A DNA stretch of 64,000 bases from Pseudotabrizicola sediminis (GCF_004745575.1 NZ_RPEM01000004.1:1-64000); one strand, 5' to 3'. Shown: positions 27,546 through 37,295, numbered from the stretch's first letter. A program made the numbers and translations. Notes: generated by a model not told the origin, from the sequence alone.

Positions 27546-27575
27546 AAAGCCCCCGTCCCTGTGACGGGGGCTTTT
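27546..27575. terminator. strong bidirectional terminator downstream of the asparaginase gene
   Basis: AAAGCCCCCGTC (27546-27557) and GACGGGGGCTTT (27563-27574) form a perfect 12-bp stem around CCTGT, flanked by A-rich and T-rich bases. It lies 22 bases after the asparaginase stop on the minus strand. On the plus strand it also has a T-tail although no plus-strand gene precedes it closely. Confidence 0.88.
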
Positions 27576-27596
27576 CTGTTGTCCGGGCGGTATCAG

Positions 27597-28589
27597 TCAC
27601 GCAAATCCTGCGGCCAGCCTGACCTCTCCCGTCGTCAGCCCGCGCCAGTTTTTCTGCACGCCGGGAAGCCGCTTTTGGGCCATCGGATGGTCCGCCTCCA
27701 GCACCCCCAGCCGCACCAGCAGCGCCACCACCGCAGCCTCGGACGCGCGGGTGGCCCCATCTGCGATCTTCAGTGCGATGCCGATCTTCTGGTCCGGTAT
27801 CATCGCCACAAACACCGCCTCGGCGCCGGTCTTGATCGTCACCCGGCCATGCATCGCCCGCATCAGCTCGGTACAAGCCCGGCCCTCACCGGCCACCATC
27901 TCGGGATGTGCCGCCATCGCATCGCGCAACCGCGCCATCGCCCGTTGCCGCGCATCGCCACTGTCACGCGCGGCCGCAAAAGCCTGCATCGCGCGCGCCA
28001 GACCTGCCAGCGACATCGCAAAATTGGGAGCCGAGCAGCCGTCAATGCCGTAACCTGCCACCGCCTCGCCCGTTACCTCTTCGGTGGTGCCCCTGATCGC
28101 GCGCTGCAGCGGGTGGTCAAGCTCCACGTACTCTGGCCCGGCCTTCATATGCTGCGTAGCAGTCAGAAAGCCGCAATGCTTGCCCGAACAGTTGTTGTGC
28201 AACTGGCACGGCGCTTGATCCGCGCGGATCAACCGGTTGCGTTCTTCGCTGTCATAGGGCTCGTGCGACCCGCAGCGCAGATCTGCCTCGGCCAGACCCA
28301 ACCCGGCCAGCCATTGCCCGTTCATCCCCACATGCAGGGCCGCGCCCTGATGGCTGGCGCAGGCAAGCGCCAGATGCCGGTCGGTCAGCCCCACCGCATC
28401 CGCCGCCCCGCTTTCCACCAAAGGCAGCGCCTGAATCATTTTGCACGACGACCGGGGAAAGATGATCGTGCCCGGGTCGCCCCAGCTTTCCTGTATGCCA
28501 CCCTGATCCCAGATCACCGCATGACCTGCATGGCAGCTCTCCAGCCGCCCGCCCCGCCATAGTTCCACCATTGGCACCGCGTTGTTCAC
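27597..28589 (-). CDS. asparaginase, AnsA/Rhizobium-type (PF06089)
   Basis: A 330-residue asparaginase of the serine-beta-lactamase-like family exemplified by the inducible Rhizobium etli enzyme, unrelated to E. coli AnsA/AnsB. Family motifs: PRSSCKMIQALPLVESG (Ser-Ser-Cys-Lys catalytic region), HNNCSGKHCGFL and GIDGCSAPNFAM with the conserved cysteines near the metal site. It hydrolyses asparagine to aspartate and ammonia, probably in the cytoplasm. The gene is alone on its strand and is followed by a strong terminator. Confidence 0.93.
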   Translation of the reverse strand: MNNAVPMVELWRGGRLESCHAGHAVIWDQGGIQESWGDPGTIIFPRSSCKMIQALPLVESGAADAVGLTDRHLALACASHQGAALHVGMNGQWLAGLGLAEADLRCGSHEPYDSEERNRLIRADQAPCQLHNNCSGKHCGFLTATQHMKAGPEYVELDHPLQRAIRGTTEEVTGEAVAGYGIDGCSAPNFAMSLAGLARAMQAFAAARDSGDARQRAMARLRDAMAAHPEMVAGEGRACTELMRAMHGRVTIKTGAEAVFVAMIPDQKIGIALKIADGATRASEAAVVALLVRLGVLEADHPMAQKRLPGVQKNWRGLTTGEVRLAAGFA

Positions 28590-28763
28590 CGGCTTCCCCC
28601 GTCACAGATGCGCGATTTGTTGCCCATGGGGCTTTCGCGGATTGGTCTTTTTGCGTTACAGGTGGGATATCGGGTTGAACGCCTCCATGCCACAGGAAAA
28701 GCCGTATCACAAAAACGGCGGCAGAGGGGCAGAGGCAAAGGACAGCTTGGAGGCTGTAACATT

Positions 28764-29288
28764 ATGACATCCATCTTCGTGCGCACCGCACTTGGCGTTG
28801 CCATGGCCCTGGCCGCATCGTCCACCTTCGCGCAAGAATCGACGAACCGCGTGGCCACCCTCACGGACTGGAGCGTGTTTACCGAAGAGAATCCAAAGGA
28901 GTGCTGGGGCGTCTCCAGCCCGAAGGAAACCGTGAACAGCCGCGATGGCCAGCCGGTGGCGGTGCGCCGGGGTGACATCCTGCTGTTCGTGACGTTCCGT
29001 CCGGGCGCTGGTGCACGCGGCGAGGTGTCGTTCACCGGCGGCTACCCCTTTGCCAACGGCTCTACCGTCAAGGTCGTGATCGACGGCCAGAGCTATGATC
29101 TGTTTGCCGATGGCGAATGGGCCTGGCCGGCCAGTGCCGAAGCGGATGGCGCCTTGCTGAACGCGATGAAACGGGGGGCGACCGCAGTGATCACAGGCGC
29201 ATCCGGGCGCGGCACCCAGACACAGGATACCTTCAGCCTGCGCGGCTTCACCGCCGCCATGACTGAGGCTGAGACCCGCTGCAAGTAA
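28764..29288 (+). CDS. IalB-family (invasion-associated locus B) exported protein
   Basis: A 174-residue periplasmic protein. A clean signal peptide (TALGVAMALAASSTFAQE, cleavage after AFA-like FAQ) is followed by the IalB pattern: TLTDWSVFTEENPKECWGVSSP, RRGDILLFVTFRPG, then VKVVIDGQSYDLFADGEWAW and the C-terminal SGRGTQTQDTFSLRGFTAAM with a final cysteine pairing possibility. The family is widespread in alphaproteobacteria; its role outside Bartonella is undefined. The start at 28764 follows TTGGAGG. A terminator follows the gene. Confidence 0.88.
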   Translation: MTSIFVRTALGVAMALAASSTFAQESTNRVATLTDWSVFTEENPKECWGVSSPKETVNSRDGQPVAVRRGDILLFVTFRPGAGARGEVSFTGGYPFANGSTVKVVIDGQSYDLFADGEWAWPASAEADGALLNAMKRGATAVITGASGRGTQTQDTFSLRGFTAAMTEAETRCK

Positions 29289-29312
29289 GCGCGCGAAACA
29301 GGCACAAGACGG

Positions 29313-29337
29313 CGCCCCGGATCCTCCGGGGCGTTTT
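29313..29337 (+). terminator. Rho-independent terminator after the IalB-like gene
   Basis: CGCCCCGG (29313-29320) and CCGGGGCG (29326-29333) pair perfectly around ATCCT and are followed by TTTT, 25 bases after the stop. Confidence 0.88.
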
Positions 29338-29438
29338 GCGTTTCCCGCCTCGGAGGATCCGTCGACAGAATTGCACGGTTTCGTTTGCCCGGTTCCGTTT
29401 TGGCGCCGAATCCCCTATATGAATGCCTGACTTCGCCA

Positions 29439-30638
29439 ATGGACACGCCGATGACCCCGACCGCTCCGATCACCCAGGATGTGCTGACCCTGCCGCGCAA
29501 GCTGCCCGAGGGCGGACTGACCAACATTGTCGGCCTGACCCGCGACCAGTTGCGCGACGCGCTGATCGCGGCCGGCACACCAGACAAACAGGCCAAGATG
29601 CGGCTGGGGCAGATCTGGCAATGGGTCTATCACTGGGGCGTGCGCGACTTTGCGGCCATGACCAATCTGGCCAAAGACTACCGCGCTCTGCTGGCCCACC
29701 ACTTTACGATCGAGCTGCCAGAAGTGGTCAGCAAACAGGTGTCCACCGACGGCACCCGCAAGTACCTTGTGCGCATCGCTGGTGGGCATGAGGTGGAGGT
29801 GGTCTATATCCCTGAAACCGACCGCGGCACGCTGTGCATCAGCTCTCAGGTAGGCTGCACCCTGACCTGTTCGTTCTGCCATACCGGCACGCAGAAACTG
29901 GTCCGCAACCTGACAGCCGGAGAAATCGTCGGTCAGGTCATGCTGGCCCGCGACGATCTGGACGAATGGCCGGTGCAGGGCGCACCCAAGATCGAGACCC
30001 GGCTGATCAGCAATATCGTGCTGATGGGCATGGGCGAGCCGCTCTACAACTTCGACAACGTCCGCGACGCGATGAAAGTGGTGATGGACAACGAAGGCAT
30101 CGCCCTTGGCCGCCGCCGCATCACCCTGTCGACCAGCGGCGTGGTGCCCGAAATCGCCCGTACCGCGACCGAGATCGGCTGCCTGCTTGCCGTGTCGTTC
30201 CACGCCACCACCGACGCGGTCCGCGATCAGCTGGTGCCGATCAACAAGCGCTGGAACATCGCCACACTGCTGGATGCGCTGCGCGACTATCCCGGCCTGT
30301 CGAATTCCGAACGGATCACCTTTGAATACGTGATGCTGGACGGGGTGAACGACACCAAGGAAGACGCGCATCGTCTGGTCGAGTTGCTGCGCGGCATCCC
30401 GGCCAAAGTCAACCTGATCCCGTTCAACGAATGGCCCGGCGCGCCCTACAAACGGTCCAGCGGCAACCGCATCCATGCTTTTGCCGACATCATCTACCAG
30501 GCGGGCTACGCCAGCCCCATCCGAACCCCGCGCGGCGAAGACATCATGGCCGCCTGTGGCCAGTTGAAATCAGCCACCGAACGCGCGCGCAAATCCTCGC
30601 GCGCCATCGCGGCCGAGGCGGGTCTTGCGCATGGGTAA
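29439..30638 (+). CDS. rlmN: 23S rRNA (adenine2503-C2)/tRNA(A37) methyltransferase RlmN
   Basis: A 399-residue radical-SAM enzyme. The iron-sulfur cysteines are C140, C144 and C147 in [12 protein letters not shown]. The N-terminal accessory domain ([18 protein letters not shown]-like) and the C-terminal [16 protein letters not shown] and [15 protein letters not shown], with the methyl-carrying cysteine, are all present. It methylates A2503 in 23S rRNA and A37 in some tRNAs. The start is either 29439 or the ATG 12 bases later; neither has a strong ribosome site. The gene is monocistronic. Confidence 0.96.
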   Translation: MDTPMTPTAPITQDVLTLPRKLPEGGLTNIVGLTRDQLRDALIAAGTPDKQAKMRLGQIWQWVYHWGVRDFAAMTNLAKDYRALLAHHFTIELPEVVSKQVSTDGTRKYLVRIAGGHEVEVVYIPETDRGTLCISSQVGCTLTCSFCHTGTQKLVRNLTAGEIVGQVMLARDDLDEWPVQGAPKIETRLISNIVLMGMGEPLYNFDNVRDAMKVVMDNEGIALGRRRITLSTSGVVPEIARTATEIGCLLAVSFHATTDAVRDQLVPINKRWNIATLLDALRDYPGLSNSERITFEYVMLDGVNDTKEDAHRLVELLRGIPAKVNLIPFNEWPGAPYKRSSGNRIHAFADIIYQAGYASPIRTPRGEDIMAACGQLKSATERARKSSRAIAAEAGLAHG

Positions 30639-30782
30639 GGCAGGGTGGGCAAATTGCCGCGTTCCCTGCGTTGTGTAAATTTCTGTAGCATATCCATGCT
30701 ACCCGACATACCAGTCTGGGACCGTTCTCATGCGGTCACAAGTTGAGAAGACACCCGAACGACAAGCCGCAAGGGCCCCTGA

Positions 30783-31829
30783 ATGACGATGATGCAGAAC
30801 GACCTGGCGCAAGCCCAAGAGGCGAGCGCCAGAAAATGGGTGCCTTTGCTGGCCAAATACCGCGATCCCTCCACGCCCCGCTCACTCTTCGAGCTGGCGG
30901 TAACGTTGGCCGGGTTTCTGGCCTTCTGGGCGGCGGCCTGGGCAGCCCTGTCAGTCAGCCCCTGGCTGGCACTTGGCATAGCCGTGCTGAACGGGTTCTG
31001 GCTGGTGCGGCTGTTCCTGATCCAGCATGATTGCGGCCATCAGTCGTTCTTTGCCAACCGCGACGTGAATGACTGGGTGGGCCGTGCCATCGGCGTGCTG
31101 ACGCTGACACCCTATACCGTCTGGAAACGCACCCACTCGATCCACCACGCCCATGCCGGCAATCTTGACCGGCGCGGCATTGGCGATGTGATGACGCTGA
31201 CGATTGATGAATACAACCAGCGCAGCTGGTTAGGCCGGTTGTTGTATCGCGCCTATCGCCACCCGATCGTGATGTTCGGCATCGGTCCGGCCTATCTGTT
31301 CATTCTGGAATACCGCCTGCCTCTGGGTCTGATGACCGCGGGGTGGCGCTACTGGCTGTCGGCCATGGGCACCAATATCGCACTGGCGGCGCTGCTCACC
31401 GGGCTGTTCCTGCTGGGCGGCTGGCAAGTACCAGTGCTGATCTTCTTCCCGACGGTGATTGCCGCTGCCACCATCGGCGTCTGGCTGTTCTTTGTGCAGC
31501 ACCAGTTCGAAGACACCTATTGGGATAACGAAGCCGACTGGCAGATGCATGACGCCGCCCTTCTGGGCAGCTCGCATTACAAGCTGCCGCAGCCCCTGCG
31601 CTGGATGACTGCGAACATCGGCATCCACCACGTGCATCACCTGTACAGCCGCATCCCGTTTTACCGTCTGTCCGAGATTTTGCGCGACTACCCGGTGCTG
31701 GCTGAGGCGCAGGTGCTTACCCTGCGCGAAAGCCTGTCCTGCGCCCGCCTGCATTTGTGGGATGAGGCGGGGCGGCGTCTGGTCACCTTCCGTGAGGCGC
31801 ATCAGGCCCGGGCAGCACAGGCGGCCTGA
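30783..31829 (+). CDS. membrane fatty acid desaturase
   Basis: A 348-residue integral membrane di-iron desaturase. The three histidine boxes are HDCGH (82-86), HSIHH (118-122) and HHVHH (about 282). Four to six hydrophobic helices surround them. It belongs to the DesA/omega-type acyl-lipid group that introduces a cis double bond into membrane fatty acids; regiochemistry cannot be told from sequence. The start codon follows AAGGGCCCCTGA. No two-component desaturase sensor is adjacent. The alkZ-like gene starts 52 bases later on the same strand. Confidence 0.93.
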   Translation: MTMMQNDLAQAQEASARKWVPLLAKYRDPSTPRSLFELAVTLAGFLAFWAAAWAALSVSPWLALGIAVLNGFWLVRLFLIQHDCGHQSFFANRDVNDWVGRAIGVLTLTPYTVWKRTHSIHHAHAGNLDRRGIGDVMTLTIDEYNQRSWLGRLLYRAYRHPIVMFGIGPAYLFILEYRLPLGLMTAGWRYWLSAMGTNIALAALLTGLFLLGGWQVPVLIFFPTVIAAATIGVWLFFVQHQFEDTYWDNEADWQMHDAALLGSSHYKLPQPLRWMTANIGIHHVHHLYSRIPFYRLSEILRDYPVLAEAQVLTLRESLSCARLHLWDEAGRRLVTFREAHQARAAQAA

Positions 31830-31880
31830 GCGTCTGTAAAGCTCTTGACCTTTCCGGCATGGCGCAGTTCGACTGGTGCC

Positions 31881-33092
31881 ATGCACCTTCCCAACGCAAC
31901 AGCCCGCCACCTGTTTTTGCAGCGCCACGCCCTGACCGATCCGCGCAGCGGCCCGGCCAGATTTTCCGATCTGGCGGCGCTGATCGACCGCATCGGCTTT
32001 GTGCAGGTCGACAGCATCACCACCGTGGAACGCGCGCATCACATGATCCTGTGGGCCCGCCGCCACAGCTATCGCCCCGCAGCGCTGAAGCCGCTGCTGG
32101 AACGTGACCGCGCGCTGTTCGAACATTGGACGCACGACGCCTCGCTTGTGCCCATGGCGTTGTTCCCGCAGTGGAAGCATCGCTTCGCCCGCGATGCAAC
32201 CCGCCTGCATGCCAACTGGCAGCGCTGGTTCCGCGACGGGTATACGGCGCAGTTCGACACCATCCTGAACCGCATCGCCGCGCATGGTCCGGTCAGCAGC
32301 AGCGATGTCGGTGAAGGGGAAGCGCGCGGCACCGGAGGCTGGTGGGACTGGCACCCGTCCAAGACCGCGCTGGAATGGCTCTGGCGCACCGGGCAAATCG
32401 CCGTCACCCGCCGCGATGCCTTTCGCAAGGTCTATGACCTGACCGAAAACGTCATCCCGCCGGAGTATTACCGCGCAGAGACCTCACGCGAACAGCACCG
32501 CGACTGGGCCTGCGCCTCGGCGCTCGCCAATCTTGGCTTTGCCGACGAGTCCGAAATCGCCCGATACTGGCATGCCATCGACAAAGCGGCGGTGCAGGAC
32601 TGGGTGAGAGGGGAAATCGGTCAAGGCCGCCTTATCCGCATCACCGTCGAGCAGGCCGATGGCACCCACCGCCCCGCCCTCGCCCGCGCCGACCTGACCG
32701 AGAGCGTGCAGGCACTGCCCGACACGCCGAACGGTCTGCGTATCCTCTCTCCCTTCGACCCCGCTTTGCGCGACCGCGCGCGGGTCGAGCGGCTGTTCGG
32801 CTTTCATTACCGGATAGAGGTGTTCGTACCCGAACCGAAACGCCGCTACGGCTATTACGTCTTTCCGGTGCTGGAAGGCACCCGGCTGATTGGCCGCATC
32901 GACGCCAAGGCAGACCGGACCAGCGCAACCCTGCGCATTCGCGCCTACTGGCCCGAACCCGGCATCCGCATGACCAAGGCGCGCCAAGCCAAACTGGCGC
33001 GCGAACTTGACCGGCTTGCCATTTTTGCCAATTGCACAACCTGCGACTATGCTGCGGACTGGCAGCGCACCCCGCTCAGCCCCGCGCGTTGA
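31881..33092 (+). CDS. AlkZ/YcaQ-type DNA glycosylase (crosslink repair, HTH_42)
   Basis: The 403-residue protein belongs to the winged-helix HTH_42 family of E. coli YcaQ (AlkX), which excises bulky or crosslinked purine lesions. The N-terminal segment has the active-site Gln-x-Asp motif in FVQVDSI, followed by [14 protein letters not shown]. Further marks are [19 protein letters not shown] and the C-terminal beta-barrel [28 protein letters not shown], which is highly conserved. The ATG at 31881 starts the family domain; a TTG at 31845 is the alternative. Its 3' end overlaps the convergent uvrC gene by 17 bases, so two DNA-repair genes meet tail to tail. Confidence 0.92.
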   Translation: MHLPNATARHLFLQRHALTDPRSGPARFSDLAALIDRIGFVQVDSITTVERAHHMILWARRHSYRPAALKPLLERDRALFEHWTHDASLVPMALFPQWKHRFARDATRLHANWQRWFRDGYTAQFDTILNRIAAHGPVSSSDVGEGEARGTGGWWDWHPSKTALEWLWRTGQIAVTRRDAFRKVYDLTENVIPPEYYRAETSREQHRDWACASALANLGFADESEIARYWHAIDKAAVQDWVRGEIGQGRLIRITVEQADGTHRPALARADLTESVQALPDTPNGLRILSPFDPALRDRARVERLFGFHYRIEVFVPEPKRRYGYYVFPVLEGTRLIGRIDAKADRTSATLRIRAYWPEPGIRMTKARQAKLARELDRLAIFANCTTCDYAADWQRTPLSPAR

Positions 33093-34950
33093 AGGTGTCG
33101 TAAATCACCTGCGCCATCGCCTCGGATATGCCGTCCACCGCCGTCAGGTCCGACAGCCCCGCACGCGACACCGCTTTTGCGCTGCCGAAATGCGCCAGCA
33201 GCGCGCGTTTGCGGGTGGCCCCAACGCCCGGAATATCGTCCAGCGGGGTCACCCCCACTTGCTTTGCCCGTTTGGCCACATGCGCGCCATTGGCCCAGCG
33301 GTGTGCCTCGTCCCGCAGACGTTGTACGAAGTACAGCACCGGGTCATTCCTTTGCAGGGCAAAAGGCCGCACGCCGGGGCGGTGGAATTCTTCCTTGCCC
33401 TGATCGCGGTCGATGCCTTTGGCCACGCCGATAAAGGGCACATCCTCCACCCCAAGCTCGGCCAGAATACCCCCCACAGCCGAGACCTGCCCCGCCCCGC
33501 CATCGATAAGCAGCAGGTCGGGCCACATGTCGGTCTTGCGGTCGGGGTCTTCCTTGATCAGCCGCTCGAACCGCCGGGTTAGCACCTCTTTCATCATGCC
33601 GAAATCGTCCGAGTTTGCCCCCGCCGCCGACTTGATGTTGAACTTGCGATACTGCGATTTCACGAACCCTTCCGGGCCCGCCACCACCATACCGCCCACC
33701 GCATCCGACCCTTGGATATGCGCGTTGTCATAGATTTCGATCCGGCTGGGCGGGCCATCCAGATCAAACGCCTCGGCCAGACCGGCAAGCAACTTGTTCT
33801 GCGTGCTGCTTTCCGCCATCTTCCGCGCCAACGACTCGCGCGCGTTGCGGGTGGCGTTTTCCACCAGCTCGGCCTTTTCCCCGCGCAAGGGCACGGCAAG
33901 CTCCACGCGGCGGCCTGCCCGATCTGACAGCGCCTGCACCACCAGATCCTCATCCTCCACGCCATGCGACAGCAGGATCAGCTTTGGCGGCTCCTTGTCA
34001 TCATAGAACTGCGTCAGGAAGGCGGTCAAAATCTCCGCCTCTTCGGCCCCTGCCCCGGTGCGCGGATAGAAATCGCGGTTGCCCCAGCTTTGATTGGCAC
34101 GAATGAAGAACACCTGAACGCAGGCCTGCCCACCTTCCAGATGCAATGCCACGATATCCGCGTCGGCAACGCCGCGCGGATTGATGCCCTGCGACTGCTG
34201 TACCTGTGTCAGGGCGCGGATCCGGTCGCGCAGGGCAGCCGCGCGTTCAAACTCCATCTGCTCCGACGCTGTTGCCATCTCGGCGGCCAGATTGGCCTGC
34301 ACCGTCGTGGTCTTGCCCTGCAGGAACCGCTCAGCATCAGCCACCAGCTGGCCGTACCCTTCGGCGCTGACCTTGGCGACACAGGGCGCCGAACACCGCT
34401 TGATCTGATATTGCAGACAGGGCCTTGTGCGCGATTCAAACATCGCATCGGTGCAGTTGCGCAGCAGGAATACCTTCTGCAACTGGTTCAATGTGCGGTT
34501 CACGGCACCCGCACTGGCGAAGGGACCAAAATACGCCCCCTTTTCGGTTTTCTTCCCCCGATGCTTTTTCAACTGCGCAAAGGCGTGGGACTTGGAAATC
34601 AGGATATTGGGAAAACTCTTGTCATCCCGCATCAGCACATTGTAGCGCGGCTTCAGCTGCTTGATCAGGTTCTGTTCCAGCAAAAGCGCCTCCACCTCTG
34701 TGCGGGTGGTCAGGAACATCATGCTGGCGGTCTCGAAGATCATGCGCGCGATCCGTGCCGAATGCCCAGTACCGCGCGCATAGTTCGATACCCGCGCCTT
34801 GAGGTTGCGCGCCTTGCCGACATACAGAACCTCGCCCTTCGGGTTCAACATGCGGTAAACGCCCGGAGAGGCATCCAGCGTTTTCAGATAGCCCTGAATC
34901 ACTGTCTGCCCGGTCGCGACGGCCTCGGTCTGCGGGGGTTCGTCGGTCAC
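33076..34950 (-). CDS. uvrC: excinuclease ABC subunit C
   Basis: The 624-residue protein makes both incisions in nucleotide excision repair with UvrA/UvrB. Order of domains: GIY-YIG nuclease ([23 protein letters not shown], about 29-51), the cysteine-containing RCSAPC segment (about 185-190), the UvrB-binding UVR motif (about 205-240), the RNase H-like C-terminal nuclease with [20 protein letters not shown] and LLIDGGAGQ, and helix-hairpin-helix motifs at the end ([37 protein letters not shown]). The length is normal. It is transcribed from an AT-rich upstream region and is convergent with the alkZ-like gene. Confidence 0.97.
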   Translation of the reverse strand: MTDEPPQTEAVATGQTVIQGYLKTLDASPGVYRMLNPKGEVLYVGKARNLKARVSNYARGTGHSARIARMIFETASMMFLTTRTEVEALLLEQNLIKQLKPRYNVLMRDDKSFPNILISKSHAFAQLKKHRGKKTEKGAYFGPFASAGAVNRTLNQLQKVFLLRNCTDAMFESRTRPCLQYQIKRCSAPCVAKVSAEGYGQLVADAERFLQGKTTTVQANLAAEMATASEQMEFERAAALRDRIRALTQVQQSQGINPRGVADADIVALHLEGGQACVQVFFIRANQSWGNRDFYPRTGAGAEEAEILTAFLTQFYDDKEPPKLILLSHGVEDEDLVVQALSDRAGRRVELAVPLRGEKAELVENATRNARESLARKMAESSTQNKLLAGLAEAFDLDGPPSRIEIYDNAHIQGSDAVGGMVVAGPEGFVKSQYRKFNIKSAAGANSDDFGMMKEVLTRRFERLIKEDPDRKTDMWPDLLLIDGGAGQVSAVGGILAELGVEDVPFIGVAKGIDRDQGKEEFHRPGVRPFALQRNDPVLYFVQRLRDEAHRWANGAHVAKRAKQVGVTPLDDIPGVGATRKRALLAHFGSAKAVSRAGLSDLTAVDGISEAMAQVIYDTFNARG

Positions 34951-35270
34951 ATCCAGTCCCTTGAAAAGATCCTGCCCGGAGTCATCGATTCTGCCCTACC
35001 GCTGCACTGATATCGCGCGCAGGGCAAGGGGGAAGAAGTCCACCGTTTCTGTGGATAACTCTGCGGAGAAAGTTTCATCAGAGCCGAATTTCCCTTGTAT
35101 TTCGCTCATTTCGTTAACATGCCTGTTTTTTATGCAAAAACATAACACGTTGAAAATAAACAGTATATTTTTGTCTCTGTGTTAAATATCTGTAAAATCA
35201 GAGGCTTGTGTAACGCATGTGTGAACGTATTAAGAAAAGTGGACAACTTTAGCCACCCTAGCTGTCCGGA
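34951..35270. other. 320-bp intergenic region with an AT-rich core (about 35090-35235)
   Basis: It lies upstream of uvrC and downstream of the SDR gene, so it should hold the uvrC promoter. Bases about 35090-35235 are strikingly AT-rich against the GC-rich surroundings. A perfect DnaA-box-like TGTGGATAA is at 35050-35058, and a partial CtrA-like TTAA-N7-TAAA is near 35180. No gene with a convincing ribosome site is present. The composition suggests a strong or DnaA-responsive promoter, or transferred DNA. Confidence 0.5.
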
Positions 35271-36044
35271 TCACTCGACACCCAGAACATCGGGTGTCTT
35301 CCAGCCCAGATGCTGCCCGCCGTCCACCGCGATCATCTGGCCGGTCACTGCGGGCGAATCGAGGAAAAATCCAAGCGCCGCCGTCACATCGGAAACGTTC
35401 GCTCCCCGCCCGAGAACGGTGGCCGCGCGCTGCCGCGCGAAGTGGTCGGCAGACTGCCGGCCGCCTTGCAAGGTCGGCCCCGGGCCGATGCCATTCACGC
35501 GCACATGCGGGGCCAGCCCCTGCGCCGCCGTGCGTGTCAGCGCCCAAAGCCCCATCTTGGCGATGGTATAGCTGGCAAACTCGGGCGTCAGCTTGTGCAC
35601 CCGCTGGTCTATCATGTTCACCACCAACCCTTGCGCCAGCGGCTCGCCCTGCGCGTCCGGCACCGCCTGCGGGCATTGCGCCGCAAAGCCCTGTATCAGC
35701 ACAAAGGGCGCGCGCAGGTTGCTTTCCATCGCGCGGTCCCAACTGGCCCGCGTGCCGGTCTGAACCGTGTCATATTCAAAAATCGACGCGTTGTTGACCA
35801 GCACCGTCAGCGGACCCAAAGCAGCCACCGCGCGCGGCACCAGCGTTCCCACCTGCGATTCAGCCAGAAGATCGGCCTGAAGCGCCACAGCGCGGCGACC
35901 CATACCCACAATCTCGTCCACCACCGCCTGCGCTTCATCAGCAGATGATGCGTAATGCACCGCCACATCATGCCCGCGCGCCGCAAGATACAGCGCCATC
36001 TCGCGGCCAAGCCGCTTGCCCGCCCCGGTTACCAAAGCCGCCAT
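35271..36044 (-). CDS. SDR-family oxidoreductase, pteridine-reductase-like
   Basis: A 257-residue short-chain dehydrogenase. The cofactor loop VTGAGKRLGREMA has the TGxxKRLG form with Arg-Leu, typical of pteridine reductase/FolM-like and NADPH-using SDRs. Then come VLVNNASIF, the catalytic Tyr-x-x-x-Lys in YTIAKMGLWAL, and NGIGPGPTL. The usual catalytic serine region reads VNMIDQRV, where Asp-Gln replaces the common Ser, as in several FolM/PTR1 homologues. It is likely a dihydropteridine or related reductase. It follows the small zinc-ribbon gene by three bases and belongs to the sppA operon. Confidence 0.88.
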   Translation of the reverse strand: MAALVTGAGKRLGREMALYLAARGHDVAVHYASSADEAQAVVDEIVGMGRRAVALQADLLAESQVGTLVPRAVAALGPLTVLVNNASIFEYDTVQTGTRASWDRAMESNLRAPFVLIQGFAAQCPQAVPDAQGEPLAQGLVVNMIDQRVHKLTPEFASYTIAKMGLWALTRTAAQGLAPHVRVNGIGPGPTLQGGRQSADHFARQRAATVLGRGANVSDVTAALGFFLDSPAVTGQMIAVDGGQHLGWKTPDVLGVE

Positions 36045-36047
36045 GCC

Positions 36048-36230
36048 TCAGCCCTTCTTTTCGCAATCACAACGTTTGCCGATGATGTACCGCCCGCAAG
36101 ACCGGCACACAGGCCCGCGCCCCAGCGCTTTGGCTTTCATCCGGTCAATCGCCGACGGGAACACCAGTTTTCCAACCATCCCGACCAGCACCATCGCCAA
36201 CAGGAAGATCAGGATAATCTTGAACAGCAT
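36048..36230 (-). CDS. 60-residue membrane-anchored protein with a Cys4 zinc-ribbon-like tail
   Basis: I do not recognise a named family. Residues 3-24 form one hydrophobic helix. The C-terminal 20 residues carry C42-x2-C45 and C54-x-C56 in VCRSCGRYIIGKRCDCEKKG, which could bind one zinc. It starts immediately after the sppA stop (TAGATG) and ends three bases before the SDR gene, so it is clearly an expressed operon member despite its size. Confidence 0.8.
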   Translation of the reverse strand: MLFKIILIFLLAMVLVGMVGKLVFPSAIDRMKAKALGRGPVCRSCGRYIIGKRCDCEKKG

Positions 36231-37025
36231 CTACAGCCCATAGCGCGCCCACAGGGCACGCTCCTCAACCGAGGCCATCAGCGTATCGCTTAGCGTCATG
36301 CCAAAGCGTTGCAGCAGCCCGCGCCGTTGGCCATAAGGCACCAGCCGTACCTTGTCGCCGAACACCTCTTTCATCTTGGGCACCAGATGGCCGATGCCAT
36401 CGGTCAGCCCGGTGTCGACACTGGCGCGGCCCACCCAGATATCGGCGTTGAACAGATCGGCATCCGGCTTCAGCCGCGCGCCACGCCGCGCCTTGACCTG
36501 CGCGATGAAATTGTCATGCAGTGGGGCCAGCATCGCGTTGATCCGCTCCACATCCTCCGGCCGTTCGGGCTTGAACGGGTCGGCAAAAGACTTCGACCGG
36601 CCCGCTGTATGTACCCGGCGTTCGACACCGTTTTTCTGCATCAACTCGTGAAACCCAAAGCTGGCATAGATCACGCCAATGGACCCCACCAAGGATGACT
36701 CGTCCACCCAGATATGATCTGCCGCCGTAGCCAACCAATAGCCGCCCGATGCCGCGATATCCTCGACAAAGCAATGCACTGGCACCTTCTTTTCCACCGA
36801 CAACCGCCGGATACGCGCGGCGATCAGCGACGATTGCACCGGCGACCCGCCGGGCGAATTGATGACCAGCGCCACCGCCGCCGGCTTGCCACGGGAAAAG
36901 GCACGCTCGAACAGCGGGGCCAGGGCCTGATCAGACAGGCTGCGCGCGCCAGTGCCAATCGCGCCCTGCAGGCGGATAACGGCGACGAGAGGCGGTTTGG
37001 GCATAAAGGGGATGAGATGCTTCAT
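36231..37025 (-). CDS. sppA: S49-family signal peptide peptidase (SppA-like)
   Basis: The 264-residue single-domain form of signal peptide peptidase. The catalytic serine is in the SGGYW motif of DIAASGGYWLATAAD, and the catalytic lysine lies in GRSKSFADPFKP. Other marks are ALVINSPGGSPVQSSLIA and SSLVGSIGVIYASFGF. It lacks an obvious N-terminal membrane helix, unlike long E. coli SppA, but matches short alphaproteobacterial homologues with LVAVIRLQGAIG at the start. It heads a three-gene minus-strand operon with the small zinc-ribbon protein and the SDR. Confidence 0.9.
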   Translation of the reverse strand: MKHLIPFMPKPPLVAVIRLQGAIGTGARSLSDQALAPLFERAFSRGKPAAVALVINSPGGSPVQSSLIAARIRRLSVEKKVPVHCFVEDIAASGGYWLATAADHIWVDESSLVGSIGVIYASFGFHELMQKNGVERRVHTAGRSKSFADPFKPERPEDVERINAMLAPLHDNFIAQVKARRGARLKPDADLFNADIWVGRASVDTGLTDGIGHLVPKMKEVFGDKVRLVPYGQRRGLLQRFGMTLSDTLMASVEERALWARYGL

Positions 37026-37085
37026 GCCCCAGAGGTAAGTCGGACCCCGACCCCGAACAAGGGCAAAGCGGCGTTTCGCCCCGGT

Positions 37086-37295
37086 TTAGCCCTGACGTAC
37101 ACGGGTGTAATCCACGGGCCTGTCACGGGCCAGCCAGATATAGGCGAATACCCCTGACAAAAAGCCAAGTGCAGCCAGCAGGCTGGCGACCAGAATCTGC
37201 CCTTGATCCTGTGTATCCGCCGACAAAGCCAGATAGCCAAAGGCCCAGAACCCAGACCAGCTGACCACGCAGATCAGTGCGACAAGTTTGTTCAT
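37086..37295 (-). CDS. small two-helix membrane protein of unknown function
   Basis: The 69-residue product has two hydrophobic helices (LVALICVVSWSGFWAFGYLAL and ILVASLLAALGFLSGVFAYIWL) and a short charged tail. GGAGG six bases before the ATG supports 37295 as the start and supports real expression. It lies between sppA and the phosphopantetheinyl transferase gene on the same strand. No function can be assigned. Confidence 0.72.
   Translation of the reverse strand: MNKLVALICVVSWSGFWAFGYLALSADTQDQGQILVASLLAALGFLSGVFAYIWLARDRPVDYTRVRQG

Noticed and set aside
34951-35270. Chromosome or plasmid replication origin
   Set aside because: Only one strict DnaA box is present and there is no dnaA, repABC, parAB or gidA/hemE context; an AT-rich promoter is enough to explain it.
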